64,000 nucleotides of DNA from Venturia oleaginea (Eukaryota > Ascomycota > Dothideomycetes > Venturiales > Venturiaceae): NCBI GenBank assembly GCA_013176395.1, contig JABMLP010000039.1:1-64000 (forward strand), read 5' to 3'. Below the pieces are notes generated by a model. It saw only the letters and a program-made list of their open reading frames with translations, ran no database searches and had not been told where the DNA came from. Numbering within the stretch: position 1 is the stretch's first letter; each line of letters begins with the position of its first letter. Positions 1 through 11,126 of this stretch are shown here, piece after piece. The translations under genes were made by a program, and so were the position numbers.

Positions 1-1
1 T

Positions 2-280
2 TGTAAGAGTTCAACCCTCAAAGGTGTTTCGCAAGTGAGAGAAGACTGCTTGTATTTCAAAGTATCTAAGTACAAAGAAGAAAGTGTAGGTACAGGAAGA
101 ACAACTTGTATATATAATCTTCCAAGTAGGAAAGGACATGCTGTCCTGAGAAGAGAATAGAAAGGAGTAGAAGCGCATGTGAAACGGTCCCTGAATAATC
201 CCTGCTAGGCGCACGTGAGAACTACCAGGTAGTGCTAAGAATCCATCCAGGATAAGTTGAGAAGGATCTATCCTTTGACA
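2..280 (-). repeat. 3' LTR of gypsy copy A
   Basis: On the plus strand it starts TGTAAGAGTT and ends CCTTTGACA. It matches 4982-5262 nearly base for base apart from a one-base indel in an A run and a small change close to the CCTTTGACA end. It contains a TATATATAA box and the 11-base motif that pairs with the primer site. Confidence 0.9.
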
Positions 281-393
281 TTACCCTTCTTCTCCCCCGT
301 TTCCGTTGGGGCGGTTTTGCTTTTTGTACGCCTAGGAGGACGTAGACTCGGTCCGTCGTTTTGAAAAATCACCGTAGATACTTTCAAAGGTAT

Positions 394-2662
394 CTAATGC
401 GACAGTTTCTGTCGTTCGTACTTGGCCTTTTTGCAAAGAACACACTTTCCTATTTCCTTGAAAACTTCCTGTCGCATGCGCGGGAAGTAGAAGGTATTCT
501 GAAGTCGTGAAAGGACAATCTCTGGTCGGCAATGACCATTGAGTGGAGATTCGTGTTGATGTAGGATGTACTGTTTCCTAAGGCTCGTGGGAAGATATAC
601 CAAGTTGTTGAAGAGGAGCAATCCGTCTTCAATACGGGTATTCTGATCTGCTGATTGAATGTAGCCTTGTACATCTGATCCTTTGCTGCGCGTTCCTGAC
701 CTCTTGCCAATAAGAGGACTTTCCTGTCTGAAGTGATGAGACTTGGTGCACAAGTGCATCACCTTCTGTCGGAACAAAGCGCGTTCGACTTTCTCTTTTT
801 CTCCTGCCATGAAGTCTTCTCGTCGACTTAATGCATCGGCGTTAACGTTTTCCTTTCCTTTCTTGTAAAGGATATGGAAGTTGTAAAATGACAGTTCTTC
901 TGACCATCTTAGTTGCCGTCGATTCAATTCCTTTGTCGTCGTGAAATTCCGCAGGTTCTTGTGATCGGAATACACGGTAATCTTGTGTTTCGCTCCTTCA
1001 AGATAATGCTTCCAGTGCTTGAAGGCATCAACTATGGCCATGAGTTCCTTGTCTGAAGTGGAGTAGTTGACTTCTGCTTTCAGGAATTTTCGTGCGTGGT
1101 AAGCTACTGGTCTAGCTTTCCATCTGAATCGGTTGGCTGAGCATGCTCCGAGGGCTCGATCGGACGCATCCGCCTCGACTGTGGCTGTTTTTTTTGAGTT
1201 AAACAGTTGCAGAATGGGTGGTGTTGTTAACCGTATCTTGAGTGCGTCAAAGGCCTTTTGCGCATGCTCGTTCCATTCGAAGGTAATCCCCTTCTTCATC
1301 AATCCCGTGAGGGGTTCTGCAACTTCGGAAAAGCTTTCGATGAATTGTCGATAATAATTCGCGAAGGCGTGAAATGACTGTACTCCTTTGACGTTCGAGG
1401 GTACCGGCCAATCGCGGACCTTCTGGTAAATTTCCGGGTCCATCTCAAGTCCATCTTGAGAGACAAAACATCCAACGAACTTGATTCGTTGCTTGTGGAA
1501 TTCGCTTTTCGAGGGTTTCAGCCGCAAGTTAAATATCTGTAGTGCGCGGAGACGGTTCGAACGTGATTGGCGTGTTCTTCGAACGTTCGATAGTAAACCA
1601 AAATGTCATCCATATAAACAGACACAAACTTGTCTAAGTGCTCGCGAAGCACATTGTTCATATAGGCTTGCAGCGTCGCAGGGGCGTTTGTCAAACCAAA
1701 GGGCATGACAAGGTATTCGTAGTGCTCAAGGTGAGTGCGGAATGCTGTCTTCCACTCGTCACCTTCCTTAATCCTAATTCGATGAAAAGCCGCAGGAATA
1801 TCGAATTTCGTGAATCATCTGGCTCCTTGGAGTCTGTCCCTCAACTCCTGGATTAAAGGCAGCGTGTACGCATTCTTCACCGAAATCTCATTTAGATGTC
1901 GGTAATCGACACACAATCGTTGTGAACCATCGGGCTTGGGTACGTAGAAAACTGAATATCCGGCGGGTGACTTCGACTCCCGGATGAACTTCTTCGTGAA
2001 ATCGTCGATATATTCACGAAGGGTTTCAAGCTGATCTTCCTCAATGGGTAGATCTTGAACTTCTTTGGTTGTTCATTATTCTTGAGCTTGATCTCATGAT
2101 CCCATGGTTGGTGTGGTGGAAGAGAATCTTCGATCGATTCCCCTTTAAAAAGTTCTGCAAATTCCTGGTACCCATGGGGAATTTGGAACACTGACCTATC
2201 CTCCTCTGTCTGGAGACGATAGCAGTATGCCACTTCAACGTGTGTAGGCCTTTTCCGCAAAGGTCTTTGTGCTGTCCGTGTTCTAGCGCGCATGCTAGCC
2301 TGCACGGGATATCGTTGGTCTGGGAACGTGAGCGTCAATGTTCTCCAGTCGATATGCGGATTGTGAGTTCGAAGCCATGGCAGACCAATGATCAAATCCG
2401 AGTCTCCAATATTCGTGACGTCTAGAACAATCTGTTCTTTCCTCCCTTGTATCCACAAGATTATGTCTGCTTCGTAGATCACTATGCCTCCATTGAAGTT
2501 GACAGGTCTTCCATCAGCGATAGTTAGTGGATATGGATGCCGTTTCGACCGTACGGGTAGTTTCCATTCGTCGACCAATTTCTCGCTTAGAAGATTCCTA
2601 TCGGCACCAGTGTCGATGAAGGCCCATGCTGGTACGTCGTCGATCTTTCCTTCGACCAGCAT
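394..2662 (-). pseudogene. Gypsy A pol remnant: protease, RT, RNase H, integrase zinc finger
   Basis: The protease has the FIDTGAD active site near the start of the 2662-1892 frame. RT follows in pieces, including [13 protein letters not shown] and YMDDILVYY. The 1527-394 frame holds the RT thumb, RNase H (VEADASD, DKELMAIVDAFKHW, YSDHKNL) and an H2C2 integrase finger (HQHESPLNGH...CVLC). The reading frame shifts near 2050, and the Trp codon of the GARWFTKFD region is TGA at 1817-1815, the same stop as in copy B. No DDE integrase core follows. It cannot encode a working polyprotein. Confidence 0.88.
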
Positions 2663-2701
2663 CTTGGATGTACCAAGGTTGTTCAGAAATGAGGCGCTTC
2701 A

Positions 2702-4079
2702 TTAGGATTCAACAGGGCCTTCTCTACTGTTGATCCTCCTCGTTTCCCGAATTCTCATGCCATTTGCGTGCTTGCTTTGTTTTGACTGCGATGTCCAATC
2801 GTCGGACAAGGTGTCGAAGGTTCCTTGCCCCATTCGGATGGTATGGGCAGGTGAAGTCAAGGCATGCATTTGGATGACGTCTTTGCACTGAGAATCGTCC
2901 TGATCAATTGCTCGTTCAACGTCTCGTGTCAAACGTGAGAGCCGGAAGGTCATAAACTCTAGATCTTCCTTCGATTCTCCTTCGTTGGAGTTGTCTTCTA
3001 CTGTAGACTCACTGTCGTCGCCCGACATAGTCTGTAGAGATTCGTTTTCGTTTGGTGTAGACCAACTCCCGGAAATGGCTGGCAACTCTTGGAGTATTTC
3101 TCCAAGATCTTTCATTTCCTGGTGCTGAGGTAAATCGCATTCCTCATACTCGCAGCAATTCATAGGTGAGTGTCTGTGGTGGACGTGCTGTACATCTGTA
3201 CTGATGTTTGGGATTTTCATGATCTTCCTGAGGGTCGTATTGTTGACTTCCTTTTCGTGAACCAGTGGAATTCCCAATCTGGTTCTCCTGGGTCTTCCTC
3301 GGACTTGTGCTCCCACAGTGGGCATTCTTTGACTTTGTACCAGTTCGATGGAATCATCCAGTGAAGATCGTGTTCCGGATTCTTTCTCATGCTTGGGTAT
3401 CTGCTGATAACTTTGACAGCAGCCATTGTATTCCCAACCCCGAATTGGTTTGTGCCATACTCTGCTTTTGGCAATACCAACTGAGTGCCATAAAGACCGG
3501 GTGAGCTAGATGACGAACTCATCATAGCGAGATGTCCTTTGACATTGCCGTTACCTTGGTAACCTCCTCTATCCCGAGGGTAGTATCCGGAGCTCTGCTT
3601 CTCGGATATACTTTGCAGTCGTCCTCATAACAAGCCGTCCAGCTCAGTATGTTGTGGATTGGCGGTACTGACGCATCGGATTGTAAAGCCTTGAGGTGTT
3701 CTGAGCCCATGGGTGAGTTTCCGAATCGTTGTCCCTGATTCGTGAAACGTCCAGTGTTGTTCTTTTTGGGCTTTCTGACCTGTACCTTTCTTGGATCCAC
3801 GTGGACCGCTCTGAATCTTGTCGAGCTCCATTGGCTGCGTCCGTATGAATCAACTCAAACACCTATATTCGCACGACTGTTGTTTCCATGTCCTCGATAA
3901 GAACTAACTCCCTTCCTCTGAAGTTTTCTTTCGAATAGGCGGTTATCAATCTTGATTGACGTTCCAATCATCGAGTACAGGCTCTGAGGCTGAGTTTCCT
4001 TCCGACTGATTTCATCCTTGACAGTCTGCTCTGCAACCCTTATTACTAAGGACGAGCTCCTAGGGACTATGAAGGTCAA
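2702..4079 (-). pseudogene. Gypsy A gag remnant (C-terminal part only)
   Basis: Frames at 4079-3855, 3800-3522, 3525-3217 and 3325-2702 together match the corresponding stretch of copy B. The first recognisable part (a segment ending SIKIDNRLFERK) is typical of the region after the capsid in fungal gypsy Gag. The capsid itself is absent, and the leader runs straight into this C-terminal piece. An acidic, Ser-rich linker lies before the protease. Several frameshifts are present. It is assigned to gag by position and by comparison with copy B. Confidence 0.6.
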
Positions 4080-4981
4080 GGGTATTGAATCTCTCTTCCT
4101 AACTCTTTCTTTCCTCAGCTTATTACAGCTTCAACTCCTAAGACTACGCTGTCTTAGGATGACCTCTGATTTCCTCTTTGTAAATTTTGCGAGAATTTAC
4201 TGTGGATTGGCCCTTACAGTTGGCCCTTGCTTCTTGGAGATTCTAGCACCTTCTAGAAAATCTCAGCTTGAATTCTCTTGAATTCCTTTTTGTTTGGCCC
4301 TTGAGGTTGGCTCTTGAGGTTGGTCTTTGAGGTTGGCCCTTGCTTCTTGGGTTAGGACAAGTGTTCTCTTCTTGAAATTCCTTTTGTTTGGCCCTTGAGG
4401 TTGGCCCTTGCTTCTTGGGTTAGGTGTCCTCTTTAGGACCTTGACTCTACAGGCTCTTCCTGAGAGTACTGAATGGCTGGGTGTCCTCTTTAGGACCTTG
4501 ACTCTGCAGGCTCGTCCTGAGAGTACTGAAAATGGCTTGGGTGTCCTCTTTAGGACCTTGACTCTACAGGCTCTTCCTGAGAGTACTGAAATGGCTGGGT
4601 GTCCTCTTTAGGACCTTGACTCACCAACAGGATTGACCTGGGATACTTTCAACTTGTGGGTGTCACTTTGGACGTTGTTGATATCCCTTCGCAAAGGACA
4701 AGTTTCAACAACTCTCAATCTTCGACGTTCGTGATTACTACACAATGAGAAGATGTAGCATCCGTCCTAGGTTATGAGGTACCTAGCAAACTCTTTCTCA
4801 ATGCCTCGCTCAATGGAGGGCTTTCTCAGTGCCTCGCTCGATGGAGGGCTTTCTCGTACCTCACTCGATGGAGGGCTTTCTCGGTACCTCGCTCAATGGA
4901 AGGCTTTCTCTTTGCTCTGACGATTGCTGCAGAGACTCTCTCTTACTGTCAGCAAGAGGTATTGGTGCGGTACTTAGATAA
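4080..4981 (-). repeat. 5' leader of gypsy A with tandem repeats
   Basis: This is noncoding leader between the 5' LTR and the gag remnant. At 4424-4622 a 57-60 bp unit beginning GTGTCCTCTTTAGGACC is repeated about 3.4 times. At 4290-4420 there are short TTGGCCCTTGAGG repeats. At 4790-4910 a GCCTCGCTCGATGGAGGGC-like unit recurs four times. The block near 4020-4130 is also found in the unrelated gag fragment at 6970-7095. Confidence 0.8.
4970..4980 (-). promoter_or_regulatory. Self-priming primer-binding site of gypsy A
   Basis: One base inside the 5' LTR the minus strand reads TATCTAAGTAC. This is the exact complement of GTACTTAGATA inside the same LTR, downstream of its TATA box. In Tf1/sushi elements the transcript 5' end folds back on such an 11-base site to prime reverse transcription. 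Copy B has the same pair. Confidence 0.65.
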
Positions 4982-5262
4982 TGTAAGAGTTCAACCCTCA
5001 AAGGTGTTTCGCAAGTGAGAGAAGACTGCTTGTATTTCAAAGTATCTAAGTACAAAGAAGAAAGTGTAGGTACAGGAAGAACAACTTGTATATATAATCT
5101 TCCAAGTAGGAAAAGGACATGCTGTCCTGAGAAGAGAATAGAAAGGAGTAGAAGCGCATGTGAAACGGTCCCTGAATAATCCCTGCTAGGCGCACGTGAG
5201 AACTACCAGGTAGTGCTAAGAATCCATCCAGGATAAGTTGTCAAAGGATCTATCCTTTGACA
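4982..5262 (-). repeat. 5' LTR of gypsy copy A
   Basis: A 281 bp TG...CA repeat that pairs with 2-280. Its right edge directly abuts a partial LTR of opposite orientation (5263-5395), so there is no clean target duplication here. Confidence 0.9.
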
Positions 5263-5395
5263 GATCTATTGTAAGAGGAGGATTATATACCAGCTATCCT
5301 TCCTGTACTTACACTTTCTTCTCTGTACTTAGATACTTGAAATATAAGCTGTCTTCTCTCACTTGCGAAACACCTTTGAGGGTTGAACTCTTACA
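5263..5395 (+). repeat. Truncated LTR, opposite orientation
   Basis: This is the 3' half of an LTR of the type seen complete at 15661-15992, starting at GATCTATTGTAAGAGG and ending CTCTTACA. The 5' half has been replaced by gypsy A, giving a head-to-head LTR junction. Confidence 0.8.
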
Positions 5396-5449
5396 CAAAA
5401 GCGTTACAACAGTGTCCTCCTACATCAAGATTCATCTTAGCAATTCTCG

Positions 5450-6825
5450 TCACTTGGGTCTTTCCTTCTTGAGAACTCCACCTATTATCCTAGGACTAAT
5501 AGGGAGCTGTTCAAGGTTCAATTGAGAGGCTTTCTCCTTGCTTATCGATGCGTAGCAGCTGGACCCATTATCAATTAGTCCTGTAAGAGAGTGTACATCA
5601 TTTATAATAACATTGGTATAAAAGAGTTGGGAAATCATCTTTGGCTGAAACTGTTTCCATTCTTTTTCTACCTGAGAGGAGTTTGAAGAAATGATATTGT
5701 TCACTTTTCGTACAGATTCTATTGATAATCTAGGTCTCTTCTGCTCACGCCTCCATCCACGACTTCGGATAGAGGCTACTCTTTTTCCGAGTAGTCTTCT
5801 CCTTCTTCCTTCTCCTTTCCCTTGCGCAATTTCCAGTTCTCTTCCTGGTAGTTTCCTGGTAGTCGTTTGAGATACTCTTGCCTCCCTTGCAGTACAGTCC
5901 TTAATTCGGTGACCGGCCTTCCCACAGCATAAACAGAGGTTGTTAGCACGTCTGTACTCGTAGTCCTTAGGTGCAATGTTTAACTTGTTTGCTCGAGGGT
6001 GGGTTCCCAGTCCATGGCATCCGAATTTGTTTTCAAAGACTTACTTTTGAATAGAGCGTTACTATCTGAAGAAGATAAAATCTTTCCAGTAGCAATTTGC
6101 ATACTCGTATTCAAGAGTTCGGACACAAATATCTTGTAGGAATTGCTTTGAGGATGTCCAATTCTCTTTAAACGGAGTTCGTTGTTTATTGCCTTATTCA
6201 AAAACGCAATTTTCACAACATCAGGCCATGCCATTCCTCCGGCATTGGCAAGAGTACTCTCAAACTTCGGAAGGAAGGAGTAGAAGGATTCTTTGTCTTT
6301 TTGCTTCATAGTCGTAAGACTAACAGTGGCTCTTTGTTGCTGTACAGGATCATCGTAGAAGTTATCCATATACTGAAGTAGCTGCTTTCCTGTTTTATCT
6401 TCTTCAGGAGAAGATTGAACATAGGCTAAGGTAGCCTGAGCAGCAGAACCCCGTAAGGATGCAAAGATGTAAGCGAATTGTTGATATTCATCTCCTACTG
6501 CTATTCCATCAACTTCTAACTTCAGCTTAGCTTGTTGATACCACTGGGCCCACTCAGAACGCTTTCCGTCAAACTCTTGAAGCTTAGGAAGTATTGATTT
6601 CTTCCTCTCCTGGGAGATAGTTCTCTCTTGAACTGAGCTACTTCCTTCTTGACAAGGAGGAATAGAAGCAGGAGTTGTGAGTTGTACAAGGAGTTGTTGA
6701 ATCATAGTATTCTGAGCGGCCATTTGATCCTTCAAAGCTGCTACTTCCCCTTGTAGAGCTTGAGCTCGATCTTGAGATTGAGAGACATTCTCTCCTTGCT
6801 CTTCTTCCATCTTGAACAACTTCAA
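5450..6825 (-). pseudogene. Gag-protease fragment of a different gypsy element
   Basis: The frame 6825-5980 encodes a 281-residue Gag: an N-terminal coiled coil (about residues 15-50), then a capsid-like domain with LPKLQEFDGKRSEWAQWYQQ and MDNFYDDPVQQQRA. Past a stop and frame change, a CCHC knuckle (CLCCGKAGHRIKDC) is readable near 5900, and 5704-5450 carries a protease-like IDNGSSCYASIS site, where the usual DTGA or DSGA is degenerate. No RT follows. Gag runs on the minus strand while the flanking LTRs (5263-5395 and 7375-7664) run plus, so this is an inverted or rearranged fragment and not an element with its own LTRs. Confidence 0.75.
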
Positions 6826-7374
6826 AACCTTTTATCAATGAGAGACAATAGGAAGCACCCTATACACACTCCTAGGCTCTGCCCCAGAGATTTGCTAGGC
6901 AGTATAGAGTCAACACCTATTAGTATAGGAAGGTGACTATAGAATCCCAGAAGGATTTTTACACTATAGTCTGCTCTGCAACCCTTATTACTAAGGACAG
7001 AGCTCCCAGGGACTATGAAGGTCAAGGGTATTGTATCTCTCTCCCAAGTTCTTTCTTTCCTCAGCTTCACAGCTTCAATTCCCAGAACTGTTTTTGTTCT
7101 AGGATAACCTATCCTGTGATTGGCTCTCAATTAGCCGTGCAATCAGCCCTCAATTGGCTGCTCAAATGGCTCTCAATTAGCCGTGCAATCAGCCCTCAAT
7201 CGGCTGCACAAATGGCTCTCAACTAGCCGTGCAATCAGCCCTCAATTGGCTGTTCAAATGGTCGCACGGGCGCTTCCGGTTCCGACGAGTTGGTTGATCA
7301 CGTGACGCGTCCAGAGTAGATTGCTTAGAATGCGGTGGAATGCGCTCGAATACGCGCCTAACCCTAGCTCTTAC
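6826..7374 (-). repeat. Leader of the gag fragment, with 46-bp tandem repeats
   Basis: No gene is seen. At 7121-7260 a 46 bp unit (TGGCTCTCAATTAGCCGTGC...) is repeated three times. The 6970-7095 stretch is shared with the leaders of gypsy A and B, which points to exchange of leader sequence between families. Confidence 0.75.
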
Positions 7375-7664
7375 TGTTAAAGGATAGATCCTTTCTCAAC
7401 TTATCCTGGATGGATTCTTAGCACTACCTGATAGTTTCCTGGTAGACTTTCACGTGCGCCTAGCAGGGATTGTTGAAGGTTGTTTCACATGTATCTCTAT
7501 TCCTTTCCATACTTCTCTGGACAGCATGTCCTTTTTCCTTATACGGAGGACATACATACTAGTCGTCCTTCCTACACTTACACTTTCTTCTCTGTACTTA
7601 GATACTTGAAATATAAGCTGTCTTCCCTCACTTGCGAAACACCTTTGAGGGTTGAACTCTTACA
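7375..7664 (+). repeat. LTR of the gypsy A/B superfamily
   Basis: A 290 bp repeat from TGTTAAAGGATAG to CTCTTACA, with the conserved GTACTTAGATA motif. The five bases on either side (CTTAC, AATGG) do not match, so this is either a rearranged solo LTR or an end of a broken element. Confidence 0.8.
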
Positions 7665-9555
7665 AATGGCTTCCTCCTCTTTCCGGGAGGACGACCGAAA
7701 CAATCGCAATACAAGCCCTTATCTGCCCGGTCAATACACCGAATACATCCAATAGTACATGGGACGTTATACGGGAGCACCAGCAAAATACTGGATTGGA
7801 CGGTCGACACCAGCTAACTGCCGAAAACGGTCAACACCGGTCCACTATTAGGTACGGTCAAAACCGGTCAGTTGCAAAAGGATGCGATCTTTTCGAGAAA
7901 CCAGAGTTACAACTTCTCTGGGATCGCGCAATAGCAGAGGACCAATCCTACCAAGCTATTCATACACCTATAGTTACTGGCGAACGTTCCTTCCCTCCAG
8001 AGCTCAAGTTGTCGGTACAGCTACCCGAATGCGAAGTAGACGACCACGGCGCGGTCACGAGAAGAAGGATCCTATGGGTACCAGATTGGGAACCGCTGTG
8101 AACAACGCTGGTCCAACAAACTCACGATTCCCATATTACTGGACAGCAAGGGAGAGATAGCACGCTTGCGATTCTATCCAGAAGTTTCTTTTGGCCCCAA
8201 CAATACAAGACAGTCCGACAGCTTGTACGTAATTGCGACGTATGTGGGAGAAAAGGAATATGGCGTGATAAGAAGCGAGGTCTTCTGAAACCACTACCAA
8301 TCCCGGCCCGCTTCCACAGCGAGCTATCAATCGATTTCATGACTGATTTGCCCGCGGAGGAAAACGGCCCAAAATACCTCATGGTTATCACAGATCGCCT
8401 CCTCAAAAGTGTTACGTTGCAGGCTATGACTACAATGAGCGCCAAAGAGTGCGCGAAAAGGTTCTTACAATGCCACTATCGCTACCACGGATTTCCCATG
8501 GCATTGACGTCGGACAGAGGCAGCAATTGGACAGGTCGTTTTTGGAGGAAGCTTTGCGAACTTGCAAAGATTGAGCAGAGATTCTCTACAGCCTTTCATC
8601 CACAGACCGATGGCGCGACCGAGCGTATGAACCAGGAAGTTCTACGCTATCTCCGCGTCTTCATCGCATACTCCCAACTAGACTGGCCAACGCTACTACC
8701 TACAGCTACGTTAGCACTGAACAATCGTGACTCTTCAGTCACAGGGATGAGTCCATTCTATCTAACCCACGGCTACCATGCGGAACCAATCCAGAAAGTA
8801 CAACGAATCTCACCCAGTAACTCACCAGCAGCCGATGCCGAGACCTTTGTGCAACGAATAGAAGAGGCACAAGAATATGCACAGGCAGCGATGGCCTGGT
8901 CCCAGCAGAAGATGGAGAACGACGCCAACAAGTCACGTCAAGCTGCCGAAACGTTAAAAAGGGGCGACAAAGTCTGGTTGAACCTTAGGAATATCAATAC
9001 TCCGCAGCTATCAAAGAAACTGTCGTGGACGCAAGCCAAATACACTGTCGAGAACCAGATCTCCCCGATGGTATACGAGCTGGCTGACCTGCCAAGTGGT
9101 ATCCATAACCGTTTCCACGTTGACCTACTCCGCCGAGCCGCAACCGACACACTGCCCTCACAAGAACCGATGATACCTAGCCGCCACCATTAGTGCCTCA
9201 AACCGAAGAAACAGAGGCTGAGTTTGAAGTAGAACGTATACTTCGCGCAGAGAAGAAAAGGGTTGGGCGAGGCTGGGCTCGTCAGTTATTAATCAAATGG
9301 AAAGACTATGCAGATCCCGATTGGCAGCCACGTTCATTATTTACAGAAGTCGAGGACTTAGACCGCTTCGAGGCGGAGTATGGCAAGGGCGACGGTGTCG
9401 GCGAAGATATAGGAGCTCAAACAGGGGCCCGAAGGAACCGAGTAGCGGTGGCCAGCGCCTTCGAACCTGCTACAAGCTGGCAGAAGCGATGTATTGCGTT
9501 TGTCTGTTTAATTATCCCACCTACCACACCCTCTTTAGTCCTGTACAGCCGGTAA
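7665..9555 (+). pseudogene. Chromovirus-type gypsy pol remnant: integrase plus chromodomain
   Basis: The frame is open from the pol linker to 9193 except for a TGA at 8099-8101 (probably CGA to TGA). It shows the H2C2 finger (QQTHDSHITG...CDVC), then the integrase core: IDFMTDLP (Asp 1), LTSDRGSNW (Asp 2) and AFHPQTDGATERMNQ (Glu). After one frameshift near 9185, 9193-9555 encodes a chromodomain (FEVERILRAEKK...LIKWKDY...W). RT and everything upstream are lost at 7664. This is the domain set that gypsy A and B lack. Confidence 0.88.
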
Positions 9556-9581
9556 GGAGAGGGTAATGTTATGGGCATGGC
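9555..9581 (+). repeat. Polypurine tract and first 14 bases of a 176-bp LTR
   Basis: AAGGAGAGGGTAA is followed by TGTTATGGGCATGG, which is the start of the solo LTRs at 45320-45495 and 63573-63748. The rest of the LTR has been replaced by another LTR from 9582. This links the solo-LTR family to the chromovirus remnant just upstream. Confidence 0.7.
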
Positions 9582-9871
9582 TGTCACGGGATGGTATCCT
9601 ATATCCATTTTATCCTAGGTGGATTCTTAGCAATTCCTGGTAGGTTCCTGATAGTTCTCACGTGCGCCTAGCAGGATTATCAGGGACCGTCTCACATGCG
9701 CTTCTACTCCTTTCTATTCTCTTCTCAGGACAGCATGTCCTTTTCCTATTTGGAAGATTATATACAAGTTGTTCTTCCTGTACCTACACTTTCTTCTTTG
9801 TACTTAGATACTTTGAAATACAAGCAGTCTTCTCTCACTTGCGAAACACCTTTGAGGGTTGAACTCTTACA
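9582..9871 (+). repeat. Solo or rearranged LTR of the gypsy A/B superfamily
   Basis: From TGTCACGGGATGG to CTCTTACA. The flanks (ATGGC, GCGAT) do not match. It joins the chromovirus remnant to a pogo fragment. Confidence 0.75.
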
Positions 9872-10870
9872 GCGATGGATCAATGAATCATCACCTCTGG
9901 GATGGCACTTTGCAACAAGCAAGAATGGCTGGACCTCGAATAACCTTAGGTTGGCGTGCTTAATCAATGTTTTGGACCCTCTTGTGACGGGTTAAGATCA
10001 TGCCTGGATACCAGAGAAAACCACCCAAATGCAATACAATCTAGCTAAGCAGGAAAAGATAGATACACAGTTGCAAACTCCTTTTGAAGCAGATGCCAAG
10101 CCATTCACATGCTTGCCGCAGAATCATTCCGAGGTTTGACCGGAGATGCCAAGCCATTCACAAGCTTACCCTAGAGAGATAGGCAAAGCCTAGATAAAGG
10201 CCCAAGGGTGTAGCCCGTGACACCTCTTACCGCGAGAAGGCTGCGGGTCGCCAGCGTTTCTTGTCGCGGATGGCCATGGAAGTCATATCTAGGGCGATTT
10301 TATTGCCTACTGTATGGAGAAAAATATTGATCTCCTCATTATGCCTCCTCACTGCTCACATATACTACAACCGCTTGATGTAGGCGTGTTTGCGGTGTTT
10401 AAACGGGCCCATACTATCGAAACGCATGCGATCTCCCGGCTCAGTTCACAGCGCATCCCACGCTCAGAATGGATTGAATTGCTCTCTCGTGCACGCGAAA
10501 GGGCTATGAGCAAGGAAAATATCCTTAGTGGATGGCGTGGCACCGGCTTATGGCCTGCGCTTCCTATGCGAGTACTCAGAGGGCTTCCGAAAGACTCACT
10601 TATACCGGCTCCACAACCAATTACACCACGCGCAATAACTACTCTCGATCTCTCTTTACTACAGAGCTCCTCCAGAAGTAGTTGAACTATCAAAATCAAA
10701 TAAAAAGTTCAGAATCGTTGCGCGAGTGACATGCCGTTGTTTCGCCGGTACGGGTCTATGCAGAGCGTATGACACGTCTATGCGAAACTCAAAATGCAAC
10801 CATTGCAATTCAAGCTAAACAAGTAGTTGAGCAATCCGAACTTTTGCGGAAGCGGAAGAAGGCTAAAAAG
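9872..10870 (+). pseudogene. Broken pogo-type transposase fragment
   Basis: 9890-9995 encodes SKNGWTSNNLRLACL, the segment before the last part of a pogo DDE domain. 10250-10685 resumes with DGHGSHI, a frameshift, then FIAYCMEKNIDLLIMPPHCSHILQPLDVGVF, and an Arg/Ser-rich tail. 10769-10870 encodes the basic coiled tail (LRKRKKAKK). Between these, 9996-10250 is unrelated sequence with a twice-repeated GATGCCAAGCCATTCACA. Known family features are the DDE_1 domain and the HSSHLLQPLDV-type motif. The copia LTR starts at 10871. Confidence 0.75.
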
Positions 10871-11102
10871 TGTTACGCTGAACGCGCAAAACAGAGTTAT
10901 TCAGAAGTAGATTCAACACGAAACTTAACGATAGGAGCCGATGAACAGAACGAGTATCACCCGGTGACTTGACTGTATTGACTGCAGAGGTAAGTACACC
11001 GTTGCATCTGCATGCATATATATGCATGTCAATGCATTCCTTGGCATCTATCACGTGCACTATACCTGAGGTATCAAGGACTGGCATGCCACTGTTTCAA
11101 CA
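10871..11102 (-). repeat. 3' LTR of the copia element
   Basis: On the plus strand TGTTACGCTGAACG ... CACTGTTTCAACA. A purine tract (GAGTGGGAG on the minus strand) lies directly beside it at 11103-11111, as expected for a plus-strand primer. It contains a GCATGCATATATATGCATGC palindrome. Confidence 0.88.
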
Positions 11103-11126
11103 CTCCCACTCATGCCTAGACCTTAG

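Larger units (their letters stand above)
2..5262 (-). mobile_element. Ty3/gypsy element copy A, non-autonomous, minus strand
   Basis: LTRs of 279 bp (2-280) and 281 bp (4982-5262) with TG...CA ends flank a 4.7 kb internal region read on the minus strand: leader with tandem repeats, a remnant of gag, protease, reverse transcriptase, RNase H and the H2C2 zinc finger of integrase. The integrase catalytic core and the capsid part of gag are missing, and the H2C2 domain runs almost directly into the polypurine tract beside the LTR. Copy B (14125-19798) has the same structure, so this is a family rather than one damaged copy. The two LTRs differ by only a few changes, which suggests recent insertion. 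The left target site lies at the window edge, so a duplication cannot be checked. Confidence 0.9.
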
